This document shows positions 37,818-47,291 of a stretch of DNA of 64,000 nucleotides, one piece after another (within the stretch, counting starts at the first letter, position 1; every line of letters starts with the position of its first letter). Position numbers and translations under genes: made by a program. The notes under the pieces were generated by a model, which was not told the DNA's origin, ran no database searches, and worked only from the letters and a program-made list of their open reading frames with translations. Source of the stretch: Saprospiraceae bacterium (GTDB lineage Bacteria > Bacteroidota > Bacteroidia > Chitinophagales > Saprospiraceae); contig JADJJL010000001.1 in NCBI GenBank assembly GCA_016710265.1, positions 496,001-560,000 of the forward strand, in the 5' to 3' direction.

Positions 37818-38201
37818 TCATTCCAACTTAAAGTGAATTGGTATTTCAACTTCACAATTTACTTTTTTCCCTCTTTTTGTTGCAGGTATCCATTTTGGCA
37901 TTAAAGATACCACTCGTATAGCCTCTTTATCGCAAAAAGGGCATAACTTCTTAACTAATTTTACATCTTTTAGTCTTCCATCAATATTGACAAATGCATG
38001 AATAACAACATATCCAGAATATCCAAAATCTTCCGAGGGCCACTTTAAATTGCGTCTAATAAATTTTTCTTCAGCTTCATCCCCTCCTATAAATTCAGGA
38101 GTTGTATCAACTTCATAGCTTTTATACACTTTATCAGATTGCGATAAAACAATACACGACTTAACACTTGTTAATAATACTAATAAGATAAAAATTTTCA
38201 T
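37818..38201 (-). CDS. Small exported TonB C-terminal domain protein, tightly linked to the Rhs gene
   Basis: From ATG 38201 the product is 127 residues with a leader (MKIFILLVLLTSVKSC; Cys16 could be a lipidation site). The rest is a TonB-C-like domain: DTTPEFIGGDEAEEKFIRRNLKWP, GYVVIHAFVNIDGRLKDVKLVK, then AIRVVSLMPKWIPATKRGKKV. It lacks a membrane-spanning TonB body, so it is not a normal energy transducer. The start is one base past the stop of the Rhs gene, the position an immunity gene normally holds. An immunity or accessory role is inference. Confidence 0.75.
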   Translation of the reverse strand: MKIFILLVLLTSVKSCIVLSQSDKVYKSYEVDTTPEFIGGDEAEEKFIRRNLKWPSEDFGYSGYVVIHAFVNIDGRLKDVKLVKKLCPFCDKEAIRVVSLMPKWIPATKRGKKVNCEVEIPIHFKLE

Positions 38202-38202
38202 T

Positions 38203-39597
38203 TTATTGAGTGCTAGGATGATCAATATATTTATTTGTTTCTGTAGTCCTATCTTTAATTGCTTTTGCCAATGGTTTATTCAATTCAACAAAACCATTTT
38301 TAGTCATAATTGGCTTATGAACATGATCTATACCTTGAGAATATAAATCTGCATGACCAAATCCTTCATGGCTAAATGTTCTTGCTTGATCATCAGAGTT
38401 TAATTTGGAATTAATTCCAATCCTAACAACTCCGTCAACAGAATTATATTTATTGGCTGCATCTCCTGGAGTTTGTGTAACACCTAACCATCCTTCAGGT
38501 TCTTTTAATGGTTTACCTGTAAAATAATCAGTATAAGACACATCTCCAAAATTTGCTGTTTTAATTTCACCAGTTTCGGTTTTGTAGCGTATTTTATCTA
38601 CTACATTTACTTCATATAAAATATCATCATTAACTAATCTTTTTAACGCTGCAAAATTGCCACTATTACTCATAGTTCTCAAGTTCAATAAATCCTTATT
38701 AATATTTCCATTCGCATCTAATTTGATGTATGCTGCATCCGCCTGTGGTAAAGTATTCTTTATTGCACTTAACGCCTGTGCACTTCCAGGCTTAACAGTC
38801 TTTGGCGCCGTCCCATCTGGATCAATATAAACAATCGGATTATTTAGAGTATAATTGTAGGAATTCCAATTTGGATACTTATCTACTAACGGATCCACAC
38901 TTAAAAATCTACCTATCTCCGCATCGTACATTCGTGCGATGCGATAGTCGAAATCCGTCTCCAGATCACGCTCATGCGCAGTGCTCTTGTACTTCACTCC
39001 TTTGTCCGGAGCGGTAAACTGCCTTAGTATCTTTCCGAAAGGATAATAATCCAAAACCTGATCCAACTCAAATCGGAAAGGAGGAGTGCTGTTGGGTGCT
39101 GAACAGACTATGTGATACACCACCCGTGTATTCTGAAGGTGATCGTAAATATAATACTTACCATGCGGCGGAATTGAAGACTGGACCGCTTCCGTCCACA
39201 ATTGGAGCACAGAATCCACCGTCACGGATCCCTGAGAGATGGCAAGGAGTTCGTTTAAAGGAACAGACATCGGCTCAATGGTATCATTCAGTGTGATCCA
39301 ACTCACTGGACTCTCGATCAGTTGCAGACGTATTGTATCTCCATTCATACCATCTTCCTTATGTTTTCTTGCCGACTTAAAAATCAATTGTTGATTAATA
39401 TTTAATAACAACAAAGTATCGGGTAGTAAAAGTTTTGCTATTGGAAGACTATCATGTTGCACTATGATCTCATCCAGATATTCTGATAATCCGTTATTGG
39501 ATGCTAAAATTCCATCTCGATCTGTAGATGTGATATAATTTGGAAAATTCCCTAAGCTCCAATTGGTAACACTATAAATTTCATTTAAATTTTCCAT
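38203..39597 (-). CDS. Rhs-repeat-associated core protein with toxin-like C-terminus (N-terminally short)
   Basis: The 464-residue product lacks the long Rhs shell and any signal peptide, and a stop lies just upstream of its ATG. Residues about 165-270 are a clear Rhs-associated core: VLDYYPFGKILRQ, ERDLETDFDYRIARMYD, GRFLSVDPLVDKYP, and NNPIVYIDPDG, where toxins usually begin. The variable tail (about 271-464) is coded by visibly more AT-rich DNA. It contains TFSHEGFGHADLY, an HExxxH arrangement followed by further histidines (DHVHKP), suggestive of a metallopeptidase-like fold but not the canonical HExxH. The next gene starts one base after its stop. It is probably a remnant or reservoir cassette of a polymorphic toxin. 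A duplicated piece lies at 37482-37704. Confidence 0.8.
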   Translation of the reverse strand: MENLNEIYSVTNWSLGNFPNYITSTDRDGILASNNGLSEYLDEIIVQHDSLPIAKLLLPDTLLLLNINQQLIFKSARKHKEDGMNGDTIRLQLIESPVSWITLNDTIEPMSVPLNELLAISQGSVTVDSVLQLWTEAVQSSIPPHGKYYIYDHLQNTRVVYHIVCSAPNSTPPFRFELDQVLDYYPFGKILRQFTAPDKGVKYKSTAHERDLETDFDYRIARMYDAEIGRFLSVDPLVDKYPNWNSYNYTLNNPIVYIDPDGTAPKTVKPGSAQALSAIKNTLPQADAAYIKLDANGNINKDLLNLRTMSNSGNFAALKRLVNDDILYEVNVVDKIRYKTETGEIKTANFGDVSYTDYFTGKPLKEPEGWLGVTQTPGDAANKYNSVDGVVRIGINSKLNSDDQARTFSHEGFGHADLYSQGIDHVHKPIMTKNGFVELNKPLAKAIKDRTTETNKYIDHPSTQ

Positions 39598-39641
39598 TGG
39601 GTCAATTTAAAATCCCTTAAACCATTTCTGGAATTTATCGC

Positions 39642-42600
39642 TTACCGTATCACAGTCAGATCTCTACTAAATACTTCCCTTTTTCCATTGTCGGAATTGA
39701 TGTATTCGATCACCACGACATACACACCGGGCACAACTTGTTTGCCGCGGAAACTGCCATCCCAGCGATCATCTCCGGAGCTGGTTTCAAACACCCTGGC
39801 ACCGAATCGGTCATAAATTGACCAACGTAATATGTCAACTCCAATATGGACAATTTCAAAAAAATCGGACTTTCCATCACCGTTCGGACTGAATATATCG
39901 GGGATGTAAATTTTAACCACATTTTTAATGCAAATGATCCTTTTAAATTCATCTTCACAACCCAAAGCATTGATCACTTTCATGGTGATTTCAAAACTGC
40001 CGGTGTCTACGTATTGATGTTGGATAGGTCCGGGTCCTGTTAAATCTACTGGTGGAGACCCATCACCAAAATCGATCGTTCCATCGGTGTATCCAAAACC
40101 AAGATCTATAATTTCGATGGTGTTGTTGACAATGTCGATGCAGGGTTGATTGGGTGTCATTGTAAAATTGGCTGCGATGGGTTTAGCACCGGGCAAATCA
40201 ATACTTGCTCTCTGTTTGCAGCCCGTTGATTTTTCAAGAACTTCTACTGCATAACTGCCGGGAAAACCCGTATATCTTGGACCACGCACGATCGGAGTGG
40301 TTTGCCAATTGATATCATACAGCGTAGAATCTAAATCGAGTTCGACAAATGTTTCTTCTCCAAAACAAACTTCAGGACCGTTGATCGGATATAAATTAAA
40401 TGGATCGAATACTTTTATATACACACTATCGAGCAAAGGATCTGAACAGTTGTCCGTCACGGTCACTACAAACCAGGTACTGCTCATTGGTTCTACAATA
40501 TGACTACTTCCAAATCCCAATCCGTGATCCCAGGTGTACGTTAATCCTCCCGCACCACCAAAAGCATCGATGGAAATACTGGTGCGCTGTCCGGGACAAA
40601 TGGAATCAAATCCACTGGAACTCCTTTTACTGATGGGAGCCAAAATTCTTATTAAGGTTCTGTCAAATGAAGCGCAGGCACCTGCTCCTTTGGTATAATA
40701 CAATTCCCAATTTCCAGAACCAAGTTTAGCGGGATTAATCACTGGTGGAGAAAGCACTCCATTGATGTAAAATTTTCCACCCGTAGGAGTAAGATCAATG
40801 GGAATATCTTCATTCTTAAAACAATACTGCAATTCTACATTGTTGATTTTTACTTGTTCGAAGACAATCACTTCTACAATGGTGTCTGCACGACATCCGG
40901 CAGGAGTAATATAACTCACGCGATGTTTACCCACACCCGATAATTCAGGATCAAACAAACCGGATTTTTCGTCGAGAAATCCGACACCTACCCAGGCTCC
41001 ACCCGGAGGACTCACATTAAGAATGGTGGGCGGACTGCGGTCGCAAAAACTATATTCAGAAAATGAAATTGGTATTTCTACTTCTAGCTCGGTGGTATCC
41101 AAACAACCATAAGCAGAATAAATAATTTGATGTTTTCCGGGACCGGCAATTAAGGGATTAAAAATCCAATTGCTATTGACCAAAGCAACTCCATTTCCTG
41201 AAAAAATCCCAGGTAAAACAGTGGGTAATAAAAAATTCTTTAAATCAATTTCTTCATCCACAAAACAAAATGGAAGCGTTTGCTGCGAATCCAATTGTAC
41301 ATCATGTATGTATAAATCAAAAGTGTCCCTGCAATTATTATATTGGATGATGTATGGATATTTACCTTCAGCTAAACCTGTGAGATCATAACTGTTGGTG
41401 TTATAATCATAAACTCCTTGTCCGGACCAACGTCCTCTGGAAGGCAGTTGTAAAATCTGCTCTCCAAGACATACATGGACATCCATACCTGCATTGGGTT
41501 TGGAAATAAAAACGGATTGTGTTTTTTCGCAACCGTTGATTTTGTACACATAATTATTCCATTGGTTGACCAAAGCTTTTGAAGCATCCACCCTTCCTAA
41601 AATGCTATCAATGATTCCCACACCAGACCATTTACCTCCCGGAGGACTTGCTGATAAATTGACTGTCTGGAGACTGCACAAAGTATCACTAATAGATATT
41701 GAAATGCTGTCCGCCACTTGCACAGTCTTATTGGAAACGCATCCATTGGTTGCTTGATAAGTAAGTGTGAAAGTTCCACTCACCAAGGGATTAAAATTTC
41801 CCAATGAATCCACATATTGCCCATTCCAAAAACCTCCTGTGGGAGTGCCTCCACTTAATTTAAAGGTGTCAGTGCCCTGGCAGGCTGCTTCTCTCGAACC
41901 GGCATTGATGGGATAAATAAAAACAGTGTCCATCACCTGACAACCATTGGGTGCCACATAGGTCACAATGTCCTGGTGTAAATTGGCACCATTTCTCCAA
42001 CGCCAAAATTCATAGACTCCGGTTTTGCTTTGTCCTGCCGGAATGGATCTAGAACTAAAAGTTCCACCAGGCAAGCTGGTGGTGTAAATCCAGTCTGCTG
42101 CGGAAGCACAGATTGTATCTTCAATGGGATTTAAAAAAACCGGAATTGGATGGACCTGTACCGTTTTTTGGGCAAAACATCCATTGGTGGAATGGTAGAA
42201 AATTTGAAATGTGCCGGTGTCTTTTGGATTAAAAAGTCCGGATGAATCTGTATGCGCTCCCAACCAATATCCTCCGGTGGGTGAACCACCTGATAAAACA
42301 AAATCAGCAGCTCCCTGACAGACAGATTGAGCTGCGCCTGCATTCACAGGTAGAACATAAATGGTATCTCTCACCCAACATCCATTAGGGTCGACATAAA
42401 TTACAGTATCTACTCGAAGACTGTCTCCACCAGATAGGCGCCAAAATTCATACAAGCCGGATTTTCTTTGAACTGAATTATTGATGTAGGAATAAAAATC
42501 TCCTCCTGGAATATCCACTAGATATTGCCAGTTGTTTGCAGAGGCGCAAAAAGTATCTTGAATAGGATTAAGTAGCTTAGGATTGTCAAAAACGGATATG

Positions 42601-44024
42601 GTTTTACTGTCCGAACATCCGTTCGGGGCGGTGTATAAAAAACTATAATTTCCTGGAATTTGAGGATCAAAAGTTCCGTTGGGCAGTAAATTTATACCTG
42701 TCCAAATGCCACCTGCTGGTGTTCCTCCTGTAAGTCTAATGGGTGCTGCTCCGACACAAGCTTTTAAGTCTGGACCCGCTTGAATAGGTAAAATAAAAAC
42801 GACGTCTTTTACCTCACATCCATTGGGCGCAATATAAGTCACCGTATCGTTGGTGATAACGGCTCCACCTGATCTTCTCCAGAATTCATAAACCCCCGTA
42901 GTTCTATTTTGAGGGGTGATGGTGGCCGAGTAAAAGTCTCCACCTACAAGGTCTACTTGATACAACCAATTGGGGGAATTGGCGCAAAAAGTATCCATGA
43001 CCGGATTTAATATTTTTGGAATTTGGAGAGGTCTATAAGTAAAAAAGGCCGTGTCTCTGAGGCCGGTTGCTATTTCAGTGGCAATCACCGTGTAGACCGT
43101 AGGATTGCTATCACACACCTGGATAACATTGCTGGTCTGACCTCCCGGCAACCAAAGAAATCTAAAACTCTGCCTGGAATCTGCAGTCGTGATGGCTTCC
43201 AATTCAGTACAAGCACCTTGACATACCGAATCACCCCGCAGAAAAATATCCACTGTAAAAGGGCAATTGGTCAATGTAAAAAGATGGCTGGTACTGAGTA
43301 AATGTTCTTTTCCACATTCATCAATGTACTTATATATAAAACTCACCCTATAACTAACAGGTTTGTCCAATGGTGGTGTAAATTGTAATTTAAATCTAGT
43401 AGCTTTACCATTCACACAGTTTAAAACCTGAACAGAAGAAACTGAACTTCCGCCCGGACCTAAAATACTAAAATTGGCAGGTACTATTTCGTTACAAGGA
43501 ACTGGGTAACTAAACTCAAATTCAAGGTCGGTGAGTGGACAATCCAAAGGAGGAATAATTTTTAAAACCGGAGGTGGAGGCAATTCAAATTGGACAATCC
43601 AATTCATTTTCCAGCCATTTGCTGTAATGTTGTCATCACTTTTAAAATGGATGGTAACACAGCCTGAGCGGGCAATAAAACTTGGAGGTGGTAAAAGAAT
43701 TCCACTCAAGGTACCAAGCACGGGAGAATTTCTATCGGGACCATCATAAATGGTCATGACATCGTAGGTTCTTTCTGTTGCAAAATATCCAAAATTTAGT
43801 AGAATGGAAGTTGCACCCGGTACGCAAATGGTAAATGTAAAATCTTCGTTGTGGTCATAATTTTTATCCTCACCCGCTTCGCTATGTGTCAGCATCCCTT
43901 CACAATCATGCACAAGATTATTTTGCATCATGTAAACTGGCTGGGCATGCAAAGAATCAGTTGTTGATAACAACAAAATACAGCCAATGAAAAAATAAAA
44001 ATGTGAGATTTTAAATTTCATCAA
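39642..44024 (-). CDS. Large type IX secreted surface protein with CUB, tandem repeats and PKD-like domains
   Basis: The 1460-residue protein has a signal peptide (ends near LHAQ) and a CUB domain (about 30-150, with DFTFTICVPGATSILLNFGYF and TIYDGPD). Three imperfect repeats of about 145 residues begin near 336, 484 and 628. Each starts NP-x3-DT-[FI]-CA and later contains GVYEFWR or GLYEFWR, PNGC and SGG-[TS]-PTGG or TGGTPAGG. Ig/PKD-like modules follow (FTMTPNQPCIDIVNN, IDFGDGSPPVDL). A type B gliding-motility-type sorting domain lies at about 1375-1460 (IPDIFSPNGDGKSDFFEI). It would be exported by the type IX system and act as an adhesin or matrix component. It overlaps the upstream lipoprotein gene by 4 bp and is last in a six-gene operon. 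Confidence 0.9.
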   Translation of the reverse strand: MMKFKISHFYFFIGCILLLSTTDSLHAQPVYMMQNNLVHDCEGMLTHSEAGEDKNYDHNEDFTFTICVPGATSILLNFGYFATERTYDVMTIYDGPDRNSPVLGTLSGILLPPPSFIARSGCVTIHFKSDDNITANGWKMNWIVQFELPPPPVLKIIPPLDCPLTDLEFEFSYPVPCNEIVPANFSILGPGGSSVSSVQVLNCVNGKATRFKLQFTPPLDKPVSYRVSFIYKYIDECGKEHLLSTSHLFTLTNCPFTVDIFLRGDSVCQGACTELEAITTADSRQSFRFLWLPGGQTSNVIQVCDSNPTVYTVIATEIATGLRDTAFFTYRPLQIPKILNPVMDTFCANSPNWLYQVDLVGGDFYSATITPQNRTTGVYEFWRRSGGAVITNDTVTYIAPNGCEVKDVVFILPIQAGPDLKACVGAAPIRLTGGTPAGGIWTGINLLPNGTFDPQIPGNYSFLYTAPNGCSDSKTISVFDNPKLLNPIQDTFCASANNWQYLVDIPGGDFYSYINNSVQRKSGLYEFWRLSGGDSLRVDTVIYVDPNGCWVRDTIYVLPVNAGAAQSVCQGAADFVLSGGSPTGGYWLGAHTDSSGLFNPKDTGTFQIFYHSTNGCFAQKTVQVHPIPVFLNPIEDTICASAADWIYTTSLPGGTFSSRSIPAGQSKTGVYEFWRWRNGANLHQDIVTYVAPNGCQVMDTVFIYPINAGSREAACQGTDTFKLSGGTPTGGFWNGQYVDSLGNFNPLVSGTFTLTYQATNGCVSNKTVQVADSISISISDTLCSLQTVNLSASPPGGKWSGVGIIDSILGRVDASKALVNQWNNYVYKINGCEKTQSVFISKPNAGMDVHVCLGEQILQLPSRGRWSGQGVYDYNTNSYDLTGLAEGKYPYIIQYNNCRDTFDLYIHDVQLDSQQTLPFCFVDEEIDLKNFLLPTVLPGIFSGNGVALVNSNWIFNPLIAGPGKHQIIYSAYGCLDTTELEVEIPISFSEYSFCDRSPPTILNVSPPGGAWVGVGFLDEKSGLFDPELSGVGKHRVSYITPAGCRADTIVEVIVFEQVKINNVELQYCFKNEDIPIDLTPTGGKFYINGVLSPPVINPAKLGSGNWELYYTKGAGACASFDRTLIRILAPISKRSSSGFDSICPGQRTSISIDAFGGAGGLTYTWDHGLGFGSSHIVEPMSSTWFVVTVTDNCSDPLLDSVYIKVFDPFNLYPINGPEVCFGEETFVELDLDSTLYDINWQTTPIVRGPRYTGFPGSYAVEVLEKSTGCKQRASIDLPGAKPIAANFTMTPNQPCIDIVNNTIEIIDLGFGYTDGTIDFGDGSPPVDLTGPGPIQHQYVDTGSFEITMKVINALGCEDEFKRIICIKNVVKIYIPDIFSPNGDGKSDFFEIVHIGVDILRWSIYDRFGARVFETSSGDDRWDGSFRGKQVVPGVYVVVIEYINSDNGKREVFSRDLTVIR

Positions 44025-44479
44025 CCCGGTTTTTTAATGATGACATCGGGTGTGATGATCTCGTTGCTTTTATGGCCTCGTCTATCCACCATATAAATAA
44101 AATATCTAGTGCGTTCAAACTGGCTATTTCCAAATACAAACAAACTTGGAAATTCAACTTTCAATTTTCCTTGCACAGCAATGTACGTTCCGGGTGGTGC
44201 GACAGGTCCCAAATAAAATCCATCAAAATTAGCAAGCCTAGCGTCACGAATAAAAATGGCATATGATTCCGGTTCTTCAAAACCCAAATCTCCATCACCA
44301 TCCTGAAATTTAAAAGTGATGGTTAGAATATTTTCATACTCTAAAATCGTATCGTGGGACAATCCTTCAAAACGGATTTCAGGAATCTCCGAGAATGCCG
44401 GTTCATCGGCAATTTCATGACAGGATATCATCAGACTTGCTGCAGTCCAAAATAATCCGATTTTAATGAATGCGTTCAA
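44021..44479 (-). CDS. Small lipoprotein of the surface operon
   Basis: The 152-residue product has a lipoprotein leader with lipobox MISC (Cys20). An Asp/Gly-rich loop near residue 58 (KFQDGDGDLGF) resembles a calcium-binding turn. The rest is predicted strand. It overlaps the next gene (39642-44024) by four bases (ATGA) and the previous gene by 17 bases, so the three are translationally coupled. No family is recognised. A surface or outer-membrane accessory role for the large type IX protein is inferred from coupling. Confidence 0.75.
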   Translation of the reverse strand: MNAFIKIGLFWTAASLMISCHEIADEPAFSEIPEIRFEGLSHDTILEYENILTITFKFQDGDGDLGFEEPESYAIFIRDARLANFDGFYLGPVAPPGTYIAVQGKLKVEFPSLFVFGNSQFERTRYFIYMVDRRGHKSNEIITPDVIIKKPG

Positions 44480-45410
44480 AGGACATGTATTTTTTAAGAT
44501 TAAAAACAGCCTTATGGGCAGGTATTTCTGTCAAAGGATTTCGATCATCTTTCAGATAAACTCTAAAAAAAACATCTTGGTCATTCAAAAATAATTCTTT
44601 GATACTGATTCGAATTCTGTGGGTGTATGTAACCAGATCACCATACAATCCCCTTTCTAATTTCGTTGGAAATCCAATTTCTAGATTCTTTTGTACGGCA
44701 GTGCTGTCGTACACATGTGGATGATTGCTAAATGAAATGGTATTGTTTGTAAAACTCATTGGACTTTGTGCATCATGACTAAATGCAAAATAGAGATCGA
44801 TGGTATCTACCAATGAGTCAATCAAAAGCGGTCCGCTAAATGGTTTCCTGACAATTAGAAAAGTATCTTTTACAATGGCCATACAACCTATCAGTTTGAT
44901 TCTGGGCAAGCCGTCTATCGGAATGCTTCCATCAATTGCAGGAGCGCCTGCTTCTATCCAACGACGGATCATAGAGATGTAATGACTTTTCTTTTGTTCC
45001 CAATCAGAATCAGGTTCCAGTTGAATAGGCATGGCAGGAGTTACCAATCCATTTACCCTGGCCATGATGGCTGAACTGTCTGCAAAATAGGGTTTGACTC
45101 TGTAAGAATATATTCCATCACTTTTGATGGTTTCTCTATAAACGAGTGAATTGTAAGAACTCTCCAGCGTCCGAAAGTCAGGATCAAATGTCCCATCGTG
45201 ACAGCCGGAATTGGCGCAGGTAGGTTTAAAAATATAAGTATATAATCCCGCTATGGAATTTGAATCCGGATCCTGAAAAATAAATTTAACGGTATCTTGT
45301 TTAGGGTTGTAATCGTCGAATGGATTGTCCGGTGGTGTGGGTTTTTCACAAGCCCAATACAAGAGCAAATAAATTAAACAACATCCAAAAATGAATAAAT
45401 TTTTCTTCAT
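44463..45410 (-). CDS. Lipoprotein with a possible c-type haem site (CX4CH)
   Basis: The 315-residue product has a lipoprotein leader (lipobox YWAC, Cys about 21). At about residues 70-77 it has CANSGCHDG, a CX4CH variant of the CXXCH haem site, within a typical cytochrome-like context (IFKPTCANSGCHDGTFDP; later MPIQLEPDSDW and IRRWIEAGAPAIDG). The downstream part (about 170-315) is predicted strand. It resembles the cytochrome-like lipoproteins found beside DUF1501/DUF1549 proteins. Haem attachment is inferred, because CX4CH needs a permissive maturation system. It starts 9 bp after the DUF1501-like gene and overlaps the small lipoprotein gene. Confidence 0.75.
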   Translation of the reverse strand: MKKNLFIFGCCLIYLLLYWACEKPTPPDNPFDDYNPKQDTVKFIFQDPDSNSIAGLYTYIFKPTCANSGCHDGTFDPDFRTLESSYNSLVYRETIKSDGIYSYRVKPYFADSSAIMARVNGLVTPAMPIQLEPDSDWEQKKSHYISMIRRWIEAGAPAIDGSIPIDGLPRIKLIGCMAIVKDTFLIVRKPFSGPLLIDSLVDTIDLYFAFSHDAQSPMSFTNNTISFSNHPHVYDSTAVQKNLEIGFPTKLERGLYGDLVTYTHRIRISIKELFLNDQDVFFRVYLKDDRNPLTEIPAHKAVFNLKKYMSFERIH

Positions 45411-45419
45411 TTCTGTAGA

Positions 45420-46772
45420 TTACATTCTGTCAAATAATGAACGTGCATTTCCATCCAATAGCCCCGCACTATAGACCTTGTCTTTTAATCCAAATATATC
45501 GGCAATGGTAGGGACAATGTCTGCAGCGTCTCCAACAGGATTGGTTTCGGATCCTACCTTTAAATTGGCATCTACTCCAGGTCCCACCATCAGTGTAAAC
45601 ATACGGCGTGCATTCGGACTTCCTGAATGATCAAAGGATACCCAGTCGTTCAAATCTTTGATGGAGTTGGGTTCTAGGTCTCTTCCGTGTTCCGGCATCA
45701 CGATCATGATGGTGTTGTCTTTCATTCCCGGAATAGATTGTATTTCTTTCCAAAGAAAAGCGATACCATGATCCGCTCTGTGTACATTTTTAAGATATCC
45801 AGTGAAATTTCCATGACATACATCAATGGCAGATAAATCTACGACGCTCACTTTTGGTTTAAACCATCTCAAGACTTCCACAGCATAACCAAGTGTTTTA
45901 AGATCGCCGTTGTCGTTGACCGGTGGAAGGGTCAAACGTCCTTCTTTCACTTTTTCAAAAGTGACTCTGACAAATTCTCTAATGCTGTTTTCCTCTTCAG
46001 GAGTATTGTATAAATGTGGAATTTCCAATCCCTGGGTCGCGAAATTTTTATTTAAAAATCCTCTCACTTCACGAATCATCCCATAATCTGTATCGGGATG
46101 ATAATTTTTAAAATCCATAAAATGCTGCTGCCCCGGTTCTCCAAAGGTGATGGTGGGAGCAATAAAATTACCTCCATATCTGCGTCCGTAATCTTCGTGT
46201 GCAGAATAGTTTAGCAATGGCCTTGAACCAATGATGCTTTGTCCTATGGACCAACAATCGGTGGCCTTGAACCCTGCATGTTTTCTCATATATTCGAAAA
46301 TGGTGGGCGATGCAGTTCTTTGTCTTAATCCGGCTGTGGTATAATAATTTCCTGAAACTCCAGTACTCAATCCGTTAAAATGTCCAGCACCTCCTTTGGA
46401 AAATCGGACTTCCGGAAAAAGCACTCCCTGACGTTGGAGTGGAGTTTGAAGAATTGGGTTGATTGGAAAAGCTCCGACGATGTTGTTTTGTTTGTCGTCA
46501 GTCCCATAGGCGATTTTATCTTCCGGTGGTTTTCCATCTAAAAGATTGTACATGATATTTCCCTCTACCTTCTCTGTTTGACTACCGGAAAGATAAAGTT
46601 GAAGTACAGACTCCTGATGCCTTAGTCCTCCCGCAAACTGAACAAAGACCACGTGTTGAGCCTTCATAGAGGATTGCCTTGCAAATAGTAGTCCTGATGG
46701 TAAAAGATAAGGTACTCCTATCGTGCCCGCAGCGGCGAGTGCGGATTTTTTAATAAATTTTCTACGGTCCAT
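45420..46772 (-). CDS. Tat-exported DUF1501-like (alkaline-phosphatase-superfamily-like) protein
   Basis: The 450-residue protein begins with a twin-arginine signal (MDRRKFIKKSALAAAG). The mature part has the DUF1501 pattern: HVVFVQFAGGLRHQES near the start, a GHFNGLSTGVSG stretch, and metal-site-like MIVMPEHGRDLEPN with DHSGSPNARRMF. The C-terminus reads DAADIVPTIADIFGL. DUF1501 proteins are sulfatase/alkaline-phosphatase-like and often paired with DUF1549/DUF1553 or cytochrome-type proteins, especially in Planctomycetes; their reaction is unknown. It would fold in the cytoplasm before export. It sits in the middle of the surface operon between the DUF1549-like lipoproteins and the haem-like lipoprotein. 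Confidence 0.82.
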   Translation of the reverse strand: MDRRKFIKKSALAAAGTIGVPYLLPSGLLFARQSSMKAQHVVFVQFAGGLRHQESVLQLYLSGSQTEKVEGNIMYNLLDGKPPEDKIAYGTDDKQNNIVGAFPINPILQTPLQRQGVLFPEVRFSKGGAGHFNGLSTGVSGNYYTTAGLRQRTASPTIFEYMRKHAGFKATDCWSIGQSIIGSRPLLNYSAHEDYGRRYGGNFIAPTITFGEPGQQHFMDFKNYHPDTDYGMIREVRGFLNKNFATQGLEIPHLYNTPEEENSIREFVRVTFEKVKEGRLTLPPVNDNGDLKTLGYAVEVLRWFKPKVSVVDLSAIDVCHGNFTGYLKNVHRADHGIAFLWKEIQSIPGMKDNTIMIVMPEHGRDLEPNSIKDLNDWVSFDHSGSPNARRMFTLMVGPGVDANLKVGSETNPVGDAADIVPTIADIFGLKDKVYSAGLLDGNARSLFDRM

Positions 46773-46787
46773 ACCTAAATCTTTTTT

Positions 46788-47291
46788 TTAATAATGAAAA
46801 TGTTCATTGCAAGTGCCAAAAGCAAAGTAGAAATGCTCCGGAGTGACATTGGGTCTGCTTTTAATATAATTGAGCATCCAGTTGAGTTCAGCTTCCGTTG
46901 GTTCTCTGACCAGAAATCGCCGATAGGTATTGCGTATAAACGCTTCAGGGTCTTTTTGCATGGATTCAAGGCTTGGCAAGATCACTCTAGAATCATTCAT
47001 ATACTTGCTCAACAGAATATCAAAAGCAACTTGCTTGTCTCCAATGGATTCGATGGCTTGTTGGGCCTGAAGCATGGAATTGGGGCTGATGGCCTTTTGA
47101 AAAAAATTGGTGTATAATATAGATATGTATTGCGGAACTGACTTCGGTTTGATCTTTTGGCTATTGACAGGGAGGATGGTTTGGTCTTCTATCTCATAGA
47201 CATAGAAATCCTTCTGACAATTTGAAAATGTCAGCATGATGGCACATACTGCGCCCAGCATTTTGATTTTATTTGAATCCTGCATATTCAT
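46788..47291 (-). CDS. Lipoprotein with a DUF1549/PSD1-like repeat (small partner)
   Basis: The 167-residue product has a lipoprotein leader (lipobox FSNC). Its C-terminal half holds the motif RNTYRRFLVREPTEAELNWM and ends in HFYFAFGTCNEHFHY. The [Y/F]xxFLxRxPTxxEL pattern matches three places in the next gene upstream, which suggests the two arose from one larger DUF1549-like protein or by repeat duplication. It overlaps the upstream gene by 23 bp. The start could be internal (MQDSN or MLGAV); the leader is retained in each case. Confidence 0.7.
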   Translation of the reverse strand: MNMQDSNKIKMLGAVCAIMLTFSNCQKDFYVYEIEDQTILPVNSQKIKPKSVPQYISILYTNFFQKAISPNSMLQAQQAIESIGDKQVAFDILLSKYMNDSRVILPSLESMQKDPEAFIRNTYRRFLVREPTEAELNWMLNYIKSRPNVTPEHFYFAFGTCNEHFHY

